64,000 nt of DNA, taken from the NCBI RefSeq assembly GCF_007991495.1, contig NZ_BJYL01000024.1, positions 24,689 to 88,688 on the forward strand, written 5' to 3'. Of this stretch, positions 25,231 through 32,529 are shown in pieces. Positions within the stretch are counted from its first letter, which is position 1. Each line of letters opens with the position of its first letter. The notes under the pieces were generated by a model. That model was not told the origin of the DNA and searched no databases. It saw only the letters and a program-made list of their open reading frames with translations. Origin of the DNA: Sporosarcina luteola (lineage in GTDB: Bacteria; Bacillota; Bacilli; Bacillales_A; Planococcaceae). The position numbers and the translations under genes were made by a program.

Positions 25231-25626
25231 ATGGATATTAACGATGTGATCCGCACAGGCATTATCGATGGAATTAATGCGCATGAGGGAACAGTTCGAG
25301 CAACTTTCCCCGATCGTGACGACGACGTATCGACTGACATAGCGTTAATGTGTGCGGAGCAAAACTTCCCCAGAGTAGGGGATAGTGCGCTCTTTTTATT
25401 TTTGCCGAACGGGACAGAACAAGGTTTTTGTCTGGGCCGGTATTATCATGACGGGAACACGCCTCCCATTCCAGATCAGGAAGTTTACGTGAAAAAATTT
25501 GATGAGGACCTTTCTGTTCAATACGATTATCGGAACAAGGAGCTGACGATTGTAAATGCAAAAAATGTTGTTATTCGTGGCGACTTGTATGTTGGCGGCG
25601 TAATTACGAGCGGTGAATCGTCATGA
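25231..25626 (+). CDS. Baseplate spike protein, gpV family
   Basis: The 131-residue protein has an OB-fold N-terminus (GIIDGINAHEGTVRATFPDRDDDVS, then FPRVGDSALFLFLPNGTEQGF) and a short beta-helical C-terminus (NVVIRGDLYVGGVITSGES). It is the membrane-piercing spike of contractile tails; the C-terminal helix is short. Confidence 0.9.
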   Translation: MDINDVIRTGIIDGINAHEGTVRATFPDRDDDVSTDIALMCAEQNFPRVGDSALFLFLPNGTEQGFCLGRYYHDGNTPPIPDQEVYVKKFDEDLSVQYDYRNKELTIVNAKNVVIRGDLYVGGVITSGESS

Positions 25627-26021
25627 TTGGTTATTTTGGAAAAGTAAAATTCGTAACGAATGATAAAAGAATTCTCACATTCCAAGACTTTAAAAGGGAT
25701 TCTACTGTGCGGTCAGAAAAGCATGCAATCATCGGGAAAAAGCCTGCAAAAGAATTTCTTGGTGCTGAATTAGACACCATTTCATTTACAATCCAACTTT
25801 CAGCAGCACACGGTGTAAAGCCGAGAGAAGAAGCTGAAAAGTGGCTGCGTATGTCGCGAGCTGGACTTGCTTTTCCTCTTGTTATTGGGACAAGAGCGTT
25901 AGGTATGGATAAGTGGACAGTTGAATCCGTATCGCAAGCGTGGGATGTCGTATTTAATCGTGGTGAACTTTACAGCTGTAAGGTCGATATCACGCTCGAA
26001 GAATACATCGAGGAGTTGTAG
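25623..26021 (+). CDS. Tail protein U, P2 gpU family
   Basis: The 132-residue protein shows ISFTIQLSAAHGVKPREEAEKW and VGTRALGMDKWTVESVSQAWD-like elements of P2 gpU proteins. In P2 the U protein acts at the tail tip/terminator. It overlaps the spike gene by four bases. Confidence 0.85.
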   Translation: MIGYFGKVKFVTNDKRILTFQDFKRDSTVRSEKHAIIGKKPAKEFLGAELDTISFTIQLSAAHGVKPREEAEKWLRMSRAGLAFPLVIGTRALGMDKWTVESVSQAWDVVFNRGELYSCKVDITLEEYIEEL

Positions 26022-26025
26022 CTCA

Positions 26026-26337
26026 GTGTTGAATCTTAGTAATGTACAGATCGCCATCGCCGATGGCTCGACTGATGTAGACGTGAAAGAGGTGTTGGAC
26101 AACGTGAACGTCATTTTGACGACACCCGAAGGAAGCGTCCCTTTCGACAGATCGTTTGGAATGTCCGTTGATTTGCTTGATATGCCAATGGATGAGGCGA
26201 AAAGCATGTATGTAGTCGAAGCAGTAACAAAGGTAAGGAAGTACGAGCCCCGTGCAGTTGTTGATCATGTAGATTTTAGCGGAAATGAGGAAGGCAAGCT
26301 TATCCCGAGGGTGGTGTTACGAATTGAAGCTGAGTGA
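26026..26337 (+). CDS. Baseplate wedge protein, gpW/gp25 family
   Basis: The 103-residue protein starts at GTG ten bases after AGGAG. VRSFDRSFG-type element here is EGSVPFDRSFGMSVDLLDMPMDEA, followed by YEPRAVVDHVDF, diagnostic for gp25/gpW. It joins the baseplate wedge to the sheath. Confidence 0.9.
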   Translation: MLNLSNVQIAIADGSTDVDVKEVLDNVNVILTTPEGSVPFDRSFGMSVDLLDMPMDEAKSMYVVEAVTKVRKYEPRAVVDHVDFSGNEEGKLIPRVVLRIEAE

Positions 26338-27457
26338 ATTGCCGGATTTTGATTTTGTAGAGATTAATCCGGAACAAATTATCAATGAAATAGTAGAAGA
26401 TTATCAAAGGGCGTATTTTGAGGATACTGGCGAGGTTAAAAAACTCTATCCAGGAGACAAAATACGCATTTTTTTATACACCCAGGCATTGAGGGAAATT
26501 CAGCTGAGGCAGAAAATCAACGACACGGCCAAACAAAACTTCGTCAAATATGCGAGGAATGAAAAGCTGGACCATTTGGGCGCAAAAGTGAAAACGTATC
26601 GCGAAGAGGATAAGCCCGCACGGACACGTATGAAAGTGACTGCGTCATTGAGCTCCCCGGTTGCCCGTATCATTTCAGCGGGACAAAGATTCATGCCTCC
26701 TGACGGTATTTTCTTCCGTACAGAGACTGATCATGTGATGGCGCCCGGTGAAACGGAAATTATCGTGCCAGCAGTTTGCGAAGTTCCGGGATCTGTAGGA
26801 AATGGCTACGCACCTGGTCAAATCAATAGTATGGTCGAGCAACAGCCATTTTTAATATCAGCGGTCAATATCGATACTTCTCAGGGGGGAGTAGATCGTG
26901 AGGATGATGATAGTTTCCGGGAACGGGTTCACATGGCCCCGGAAGGATTTAGCGTGGCCGGTCCCGAAGCGGCGTATATTTATCACGCTTTAGCTTACAG
27001 CTCATTGATTAGCGACATTAAAGTCTACAGCGAAAAAGGTACGGGGGTAGTCAATCTAATAGTATTGCTGGAAAACGGCGAACTTCCTACAAAATCCTTT
27101 TTAGATGGCTTATACAATTACTTCACAAAAGATATTCGTCCGTTGACCGACTTTGTAAAACCTCAAGCACCGTCAATTGTTGAATATGACGCTCATGCTA
27201 CCTATTACATTCCAAGCTCGGTGACGGATCCTTCCACAGTTCGAGACGAAATCGAAGTAGCTTTCAATGAATATCTTTTTTGGCAGAAATCAAAGATAGG
27301 GAGAGACATTAACCCATCTGAGCTCGTATTCAAATTACGAAAAGCTGGGGCGAAGCGCGTGGACGTCACGTTGCCAATCGATACAGTTATTACCGATAGC
27401 CAGGTCGCAAGAGATAAGAACGTAAATCTTGTATTTGGAGGGATGGAAGATGATTAA
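26324..27457 (+). CDS. Baseplate wedge protein J
   Basis: The 377-residue protein is read from TTG within the end of the W gene. It has LPDFDFVEINPEQI, NEKLDHLGAKVKTYREEDKPARTRMKV, APGETEIIVPAVCEVPGSVGNGYAPGQI and DDSFRERVHMAPEGFSVAGPEAAYIYHAL, all hallmarks of Baseplate_J. It forms the periphery of the wedge. Confidence 0.95.
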   Translation: MKLSELPDFDFVEINPEQIINEIVEDYQRAYFEDTGEVKKLYPGDKIRIFLYTQALREIQLRQKINDTAKQNFVKYARNEKLDHLGAKVKTYREEDKPARTRMKVTASLSSPVARIISAGQRFMPPDGIFFRTETDHVMAPGETEIIVPAVCEVPGSVGNGYAPGQINSMVEQQPFLISAVNIDTSQGGVDREDDDSFRERVHMAPEGFSVAGPEAAYIYHALAYSSLISDIKVYSEKGTGVVNLIVLLENGELPTKSFLDGLYNYFTKDIRPLTDFVKPQAPSIVEYDAHATYYIPSSVTDPSTVRDEIEVAFNEYLFWQKSKIGRDINPSELVFKLRKAGAKRVDVTLPIDTVITDSQVARDKNVNLVFGGMEDD

Positions 27458-28097
27458 TCTTTCAAACTCCGAATTGCATCAACTCCTACCAATTAATTTG
27501 AGGGATGACGAGGATATTAAAGCTGCAGCACAGGCTGTAGATAAATCAACGCACTCAATTTATTCACTAGCAGATAAGCTGGTTTTCCATAGTAGCAGTG
27601 GCATTCAGGACAATGAAGTTTTGGATGCTCTTGCTGTTGATTTGCATGTTGACTTCTATGATAAAAATCTACCTCCTGAATTGAAACAAGAAATCATCGA
27701 CAGCTCAATGTTGCTGCACATGGTAAAAGGTACTGCAGGCGCTGTCGAGAAAGCATTGGCTAATGTGGGTTTGGAAGGCCGCGTCTCGGAATGGTTTGAA
27801 TACGGGGGTAACCCTTTCTTCTTCCGTATCGAAATTAACGAATCCTTCAAGACAGAAAAGGACTTAAATAAAATTGTAGATATTGTAAACTCCACAAAAA
27901 ATAGACGATCTACATTAGAAGAAATACTTATCAAGCGCTCCTTAGAATCCAATCTATACTTCGGCGGCATCATCTCAACCCGAAACAAAATCCAAATACG
28001 TCCAGCGGCGTTTAAAATGCCATCCATCCAGCAGACCAAATACTATGCTGGATTTATTTCTATGCGTACAAGAACAATTATCAAATCGGAGGTGTGA
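27450..28097 (+). CDS. Tail protein I family
   Basis: The 215-residue protein starts at ATG after GGAGGG, overlapping the J stop. It contains LHQLLPINLRDDEDIKAAAQAVD, ALAVDLHVDFYDKNLPPELKQEII, HMVKGTAGAVEKAL and EWFEYGGNPFFFRIEI, typical of P2 gpI, which anchors the tail fibres to the baseplate. Confidence 0.9.
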   Translation: MINLSNSELHQLLPINLRDDEDIKAAAQAVDKSTHSIYSLADKLVFHSSSGIQDNEVLDALAVDLHVDFYDKNLPPELKQEIIDSSMLLHMVKGTAGAVEKALANVGLEGRVSEWFEYGGNPFFFRIEINESFKTEKDLNKIVDIVNSTKNRRSTLEEILIKRSLESNLYFGGIISTRNKIQIRPAAFKMPSIQQTKYYAGFISMRTRTIIKSEV

Positions 28098-28099
28098 CA

Positions 28100-28771
28100 A
28101 TGGCGGAGTTTACAGGCATGGTCCTGACCAAGAAAGGTCGTGACCTGCAGGCGAAGGCTGAAAGTGGAGTCGTCCTCAATTTTACGAAAGTGGCTATAGG
28201 GGACGGCAACCACGGAGAGCAAAACCTTGAGGATATTGAGTCCTTGCTTAATCCTATTCAAGACTTATGGATAACTGGTATTCAAGTCGAATCGGGGCAA
28301 TGTAAGGTTCACTCGGCTATCACGAATGAAGGTCTAGATGAAGGCTTTTATGTGCGGGAAATTGGATTATTTGCACAAGATCCGGACTTAGGAGAAATCC
28401 TCTTTGCAATTGCTTTGGCGAGAGAAGCGGACTTTCTACCAGCTGACGGTGGAACCACAGTAATTAATAATGAATTTGAGATTATTGTCATCGTTGCGAA
28501 TGCGGCTAACATAACTGCGAACATTTCAAACACCGGCTATGTGTCCCGTGAGGAATTTAATGAGTTCGTCCTTCGTTTTAATGTGACAAGTGAGAGGACC
28601 GAAAAAAACTCGGAGGATATTTCTAAAATCGGGTTGCGGTTGACGAACTTGGAACAGTCCTATTCGAACAATTTCACGTCGAACCAATTTACCGAGGATC
28701 TAAACACGTTAGTTGATGTGGTTGTTAGTCGTGGGGTTTATGACAGTTTGAATAAAAGGTTGGTGGTTTGA
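28100..28771 (+). CDS. Tail fibre N-terminal/collar protein (DUF3751-like)
   Basis: The 223-residue protein has the phage tail-collar fibre start FTGMVLTKKGRDLQAKAESGVVLNFTKVAIGDG, which attaches fibres to the baseplate in P2-like phages, then a helical region. It lacks a long repetitive shaft, so the receptor-binding part is probably in the next large gene. ATG follows GGAGGTG. Confidence 0.85.
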   Translation: MAEFTGMVLTKKGRDLQAKAESGVVLNFTKVAIGDGNHGEQNLEDIESLLNPIQDLWITGIQVESGQCKVHSAITNEGLDEGFYVREIGLFAQDPDLGEILFAIALAREADFLPADGGTTVINNEFEIIVIVANAANITANISNTGYVSREEFNEFVLRFNVTSERTEKNSEDISKIGLRLTNLEQSYSNNFTSNQFTEDLNTLVDVVVSRGVYDSLNKRLVV

Positions 28772-28772
28772 G

Positions 28773-28844
28773 ATGAATAGAACATTAGAGAAAACCAAAG
28801 TACGACTCGGTGACTTCAAGACCTACAGCGTAGAGATTATATAA
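28773..28844 (+). CDS. Possible 23-residue peptide
   Basis: An ATG just after the fibre gene opens MNRTLEKTKVRLGDFKTYSVEII. There is no good ribosome site, but it lies at the expected coupling distance from the upstream stop. Coding status is doubtful. Confidence 0.3.
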   Translation: MNRTLEKTKVRLGDFKTYSVEII

Positions 28845-28860
28845 GGGGGTGACTTGATTT

Positions 28861-30471
28861 ATGGCATGGGAACGATTAGGACAGCTAGCTTCAAATGTAA
28901 CCATTGTAACAACAACAGTCAGAACCGCTGTAAACATATCAGCTTCGGGCAATCTTAGTGTAGGCTTTTACTGGTCCGACGGTAGCCAACACTCTAGCGC
29001 AGCCTTCAGCGGGCTACCTTCGAGAAGCAATGTATCACAATACAGCGATAAGTATAGGTACAGGGTCAAGGTAGAACGTACAACCGGCGCTCATCTAGGA
29101 TACGTAGAATTCAACCCCTTTATCGGAACTGATAGGGAAGCAGGGTCTGCAAACTTTAGTGTGAGTACTAATGTTAATGTCTTTTTGGAAGCTGAGATAA
29201 TAAACACGGCACCCACGACACCAGGCAGCTTCACGCAACCAATTGGAGTATTAAAGGGCGGCGCTAACATTACGGTGACTTGGGGTGCATCCACTGATGC
29301 GGAAGGAAATTTAATTACTTACTATCCCGAGTATCGATATTATCAAAACGGTGTAGCGCAGTCTTGGGTGTCTATAGCTAATAATAATAGCCTGACTAGA
29401 GCACTCACTTTAACCACAGATAAAACAATAGACAAAATTGAATTCAGGGTCCGTGCTTTCGATGGGACTTCGTATTCCAGTTATCGTGATTCTCTCGTCT
29501 TTACAATAGGGCATAACACAATCCCAACTCTAACACTGAACACAGCAAATAATTTAACCTTATCAGAAGCCGTAGGGCAAAATGAAATCCTTGTTGATGG
29601 TAGCGCACTAGATACTGAATCGAATAATACCGTCACCATTAAAGCCCAATTCAATAATGGGACTATCAGGAATCTAAATTCTGCTATTTCAAACGGTTCA
29701 ATGCCAATTCCATTTTCTAAACTGTTTACCTACAGCGACAAGAAAATATTTGATGGCGATACACCACTAACTGTTGAATTGGCAGAACATGTTGATCACA
29801 CGTTAAAAGTCTGGGCTGAGGATGGACAAGGCGGTATTTCAACCGTTGCAGAACGCAAATTCAGAGTCATTCACAATCGACCACCTGTCATTTCTGATAA
29901 CGACCGTGATCTTGGTACATTGATGGAATCTCCTTCAATCCCATATCAAGTTAATGATTTAGAAGGACAAGCAATCACAGTCACCGAAAAAATAAATGGC
30001 CAAGTTATCCGAACGTTTGAAGCCACTCCAAATACTGATTACACACTAGAAATCCCAATCGAAATGTGGATTCCGTTACAGCTTCAGCAGCACTCGTTAA
30101 CTATCGAAGCAGTTGATACGATCGGAGCTAAATCAATCCGGACTTTCACGTTTACAAGAAATGAAGATACGATTCTATTGGAATTAAAAAATCCATTTGT
30201 CACGGATATTGCTGCATCTCGAATTTTAGTCACTCCCGATGTATACGTACCGATCGGGTCAACAATCAAAATCGAAGCTTGTAATAATGCTTTTGACTCC
30301 GAACCGACGTGGGAAGACATTACAGGCATGGCTATGAATAAGCGTGGTTACACATTTACAAACACTGAAAAGACGGCAGAAGAGTGGGGAATCAACATCC
30401 GGTTCACGCTTGAAAAAGGCACAGCTTCCCAACAAGTGCGGCTAGAAGGATTTGGAGGTGCGTTTGATTGA
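28861..30471 (+). CDS. Large tail fibre/receptor-binding protein with Ig/FN3-like repeats
   Basis: The 536-residue product follows GGGGGTGACTTG. After an N-terminal beta domain it shows repeated Ig/FN3-like modules: NTAPTTPGSFTQPIGVLKGG (~115), GHNTIPTLTLNTANNLTLSE (~215) and NRPPVISDNDRDLGTLMESP (~338). Phage fibres with such modules bind the cell wall. The host specificity of this phage is likely set here. Confidence 0.75.
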   Translation: MAWERLGQLASNVTIVTTTVRTAVNISASGNLSVGFYWSDGSQHSSAAFSGLPSRSNVSQYSDKYRYRVKVERTTGAHLGYVEFNPFIGTDREAGSANFSVSTNVNVFLEAEIINTAPTTPGSFTQPIGVLKGGANITVTWGASTDAEGNLITYYPEYRYYQNGVAQSWVSIANNNSLTRALTLTTDKTIDKIEFRVRAFDGTSYSSYRDSLVFTIGHNTIPTLTLNTANNLTLSEAVGQNEILVDGSALDTESNNTVTIKAQFNNGTIRNLNSAISNGSMPIPFSKLFTYSDKKIFDGDTPLTVELAEHVDHTLKVWAEDGQGGISTVAERKFRVIHNRPPVISDNDRDLGTLMESPSIPYQVNDLEGQAITVTEKINGQVIRTFEATPNTDYTLEIPIEMWIPLQLQQHSLTIEAVDTIGAKSIRTFTFTRNEDTILLELKNPFVTDIAASRILVTPDVYVPIGSTIKIEACNNAFDSEPTWEDITGMAMNKRGYTFTNTEKTAEEWGINIRFTLEKGTASQQVRLEGFGGAFD

Positions 30472-30674
30472 AAATCGTAAACGAAAAACCTCTTAGTAAG
30501 ATTAAAGAAGAGAGGGAAAACCAAGAGATCATACCCGTTTCACTGGATGCACTGGGAATAGAACTAGCCCAAGAAAAAATCAAGAACGTGCAAAAAGACT
30601 TATTGATTAATAGCCTCGGCCAACAAGTAGCACTGCTTAAAATTGATATCCTTCAACTGAAAGGAGGCGCTTAA
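30468..30674 (+). CDS. Small coiled-coil protein of fibre cluster
   Basis: The 68-residue product starts at TTG overlapping the previous stop. It is helical, with LAQEKIKNVQKDLLINSLGQQVALLKIDIL as a leucine-rich heptad region. Genes of this sort precede xkdX-type genes in Bacillus prophages. Function unknown. Confidence 0.7.
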   Translation: MKIVNEKPLSKIKEERENQEIIPVSLDALGIELAQEKIKNVQKDLLINSLGQQVALLKIDILQLKGGA

Positions 30675-30676
30675 TA

Positions 30677-30829
30677 ATGGCATTCTGGCAACTTGCATTT
30701 AACCAAAAATGGGTAACAGTTGATCAATTAAGATTGGTTGTGAAAACTGATTCAAATCCATTCGGGGAAATTTCTCCTGCACAATTCAAACAGATTACTG
30801 GAAAAGACTTCGAAACACCTGCTGAGTAG
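30677..30829 (+). CDS. XkdX family protein
   Basis: The 50-residue product starts at ATG after AAGGAGG. It reads WQLAFNQKWVTVDQLRLVVK, then GEISPAQFKQITGKDFE, matching the XkdX domain of PBSX and related tails. The stop codon lies inside the stem of the following terminator. Confidence 0.85.
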   Translation: MAFWQLAFNQKWVTVDQLRLVVKTDSNPFGEISPAQFKQITGKDFETPAE

Positions 30830-30842
30830 GTGTATTTTTTTG
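30815..30842 (+). terminator. Intrinsic terminator of structural operon
   Basis: ACACCT pairs with AGGTGT around a seven-base loop, followed by ATTTTTTTG. It closes the long head-tail operon. Confidence 0.85.
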
Positions 30843-30900
30843 CCTATAGAAGGATATCCTTCCTCTTTGTCGAATTATGGAAATATGAGGGGGGATATTA

Positions 30901-31623
30901 ATGTCAGATAAAAAAATCGGTCAAAAATTGTACTGTAGGATGTGCAAGCAGGAAACGAATCATAAGTATATATATAAACACTCAAGGTCCAATCTTGATT
31001 TTGGAGAATGGGATTATCAATGGTTCGAAGACTATTTTATTACACAATGTTTAGGTTGTGACACTAATGCCTTTTTACGAGAATACGGTGCTGAGGATAT
31101 GCAAGAAATGGATGAGTTCGAACAACTAGTGAATTACACTAAAAAATATGTTTATCCCGAAAAACCAATAGCACCTTCCGTAAAAAATGAATTACTTCAT
31201 CCTGCGAAGGATTTTGAAAATGCTCCCGAGTCGATTGCAGAGTTATACAAGCAATTGGTTTCAACTTTGAATTCAAGGCATTATTTATTATGCGCGGTGG
31301 GGTTAAGAATGATAGTTGAAGCTGTGTGTAAAGAGACTGGAGTTACAGAGGGAATTATTTATGATGACCTTGGAGAAAAGAGATACGATAAGCATGGAGA
31401 TGAATTAATACGTTCTAACCTTGAAGGGAAAATTAACGGTTTACAGACAAAGGGCTTCATAGTAGAAAAACAAGCGAAAACATTACATCAAATTAGACAT
31501 CTTGGAAATGTATCTGCTCATGAGTTGGAGATACCGAAAAGAAGTACAATCATAGATGGTATAGAAATAATCGAAAATATGATAATAAATATTTTCGAGT
31601 TGGATAAATATCAATTGATGTAA
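30901..31623 (+). CDS. DUF4145 protein with zinc knuckle, prophage cargo
   Basis: The 240-residue protein has Cys pairs at 12/15 (YCRMC) and 50/53 (CLGC), likely a zinc ribbon. From about residue 105 a DUF4145 domain follows: SIAELYKQLVSTLNSRHYLLCAVGLRMIVEAVCKE and IRHLGNVSAHELE at 198-210. DUF4145 is HEPN-related, and Arg199, Asn203 and His207 are the usual conserved positions. Such proteins recur in defence islands. It stands alone between two terminators, in AT-rich sequence, between tail and lysis genes: a typical moron. Activity is unproven. Confidence 0.8.
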   Translation: MSDKKIGQKLYCRMCKQETNHKYIYKHSRSNLDFGEWDYQWFEDYFITQCLGCDTNAFLREYGAEDMQEMDEFEQLVNYTKKYVYPEKPIAPSVKNELLHPAKDFENAPESIAELYKQLVSTLNSRHYLLCAVGLRMIVEAVCKETGVTEGIIYDDLGEKRYDKHGDELIRSNLEGKINGLQTKGFIVEKQAKTLHQIRHLGNVSAHELEIPKRSTIIDGIEIIENMIINIFELDKYQLM

Positions 31624-31642
31624 TGATAACAAGCGTATTAAA

Positions 31643-31674
31643 GAGAACGTCCACACGGGCGTTCTTTTTATTTT
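31643..31674 (+). terminator. Intrinsic terminator after DUF4145 gene
   Basis: AGAACG pairs with CGTTCT, extended by a CC/GG pair, around ACAC, then TTTTTATTTT. Makes the cargo gene its own transcription unit. Confidence 0.85.
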
Positions 31675-31705
31675 CCTATAAAGAGAAAGGAAAGGGGGTA
31701 CTTCA

Positions 31706-31756
31706 ATGCAGAAGGGAGAGAGTACCGGTGACGCGTATGGAAGTTACAGGGCTTAA
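31706..31756 (+). CDS. Possible 16-residue upstream peptide overlapping holin start
   Basis: AAAGGGGG stands properly spaced before an ATG that opens MQKGESTGDAYGSYRA in another frame and runs past the holin start. It may modulate holin timing by ribosome interference. No other support. Confidence 0.35.
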   Translation: MQKGESTGDAYGSYRA

Positions 31757-32294
31757 AGGCTTAGGGGCGCTCATCATCAGTTTTGTGATCTATATGATTG
31801 ACGTGGTAAACGAGGCCGTTGTGGTACTTGTCTTTTTTATGTTCTTGGATGTAATCACGGGCCTACTGCGGTCATGGGTGACAAAGTCTTGGGACAGCAC
31901 AATCGGTTTTGCGGGTGTGGTCAAAAAGCTCGGCGTATTTGTCATGGTCGGTATGGCTGCAGCTGTCGAGTATATGGTCATCTCGGTGGGACAAGATCCT
32001 AAAAGTCTGGTGATCCTCGGCACCACGTCGTTCTTTATTGTCAATGAGGGCTTGTCAATACTCGAAAACTGTGCACAGATGGGGCTGCCGATTCCGGCGG
32101 TCCTTTTTAATGCGCTTGAAAAGATGCACCGGGATCCCTCGGGAAAGGATCATCGGCTTGTCCGGCATCCGATACTCGACCGAATCGACAAGAAGGAGCT
32201 GCTAAATGAAAACGAAGCACTTCAACATCAATTAGCAAAAAAAAAGGAGGATGTTTCGAATGAAGATCAATTGGAAAGTAAGGGTGAAGAATAA
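31728..32294 (+). CDS. Phage holin, toxin-secretion/phage-lysis holin family
   Basis: The 188-residue protein starts at GTG after GGGAGAG (ATG 31737 possible). Three hydrophobic segments are visible at about 10-30, 38-55 and 80-105, with DVITGLLRSWVTKSWDSTIG and FFIVNEGLSILENCAQMGLPIP, typical of the TcdE/Holin_4_1 family. The C-terminal tail is unusually long, charged and coiled-coil-like. It forms membrane holes that release the endolysin. Confidence 0.85.
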   Translation: MTRMEVTGLKGLGALIISFVIYMIDVVNEAVVVLVFFMFLDVITGLLRSWVTKSWDSTIGFAGVVKKLGVFVMVGMAAAVEYMVISVGQDPKSLVILGTTSFFIVNEGLSILENCAQMGLPIPAVLFNALEKMHRDPSGKDHRLVRHPILDRIDKKELLNENEALQHQLAKKKEDVSNEDQLESKGEE

Positions 32295-32529
32295 AATGTT
32301 CTGGCTGGCCATGGTGCCGGCTGTTTTGTTGGTTACTCAGATTGTCGCGGGGTGGTTTGGTTATGAATTAGCTGCAGACCTGATTGGTGAGGAAGCGACT
32401 AACTTTATCATTGCTGTGTTTGCTCTGCTTGTAATCCTTGGAGTCGTAGTGGATCCGACTGTGTCCGGCTTATCTGACAGCAAACAAGCAATGCGTTACC
32501 ATGAGCCGAAAAAGGGAGACAAACGATGA
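32260..32529 (+). CDS. Second holin, phi LC3 family
   Basis: The 89-residue protein begins at ATG after AAAGGAGG, inside the end of the first holin gene. KINWKVRVKNKMFWLAMVPAVLLVTQIVAGWFGYEL and a second helix with GVVVDPTVSGLSDSKQAMRYHEP are diagnostic of phi LC3-type holins. Two holins in tandem suggest holin/antiholin timing. Confidence 0.85.
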   Translation: MKINWKVRVKNKMFWLAMVPAVLLVTQIVAGWFGYELAADLIGEEATNFIIAVFALLVILGVVVDPTVSGLSDSKQAMRYHEPKKGDKR

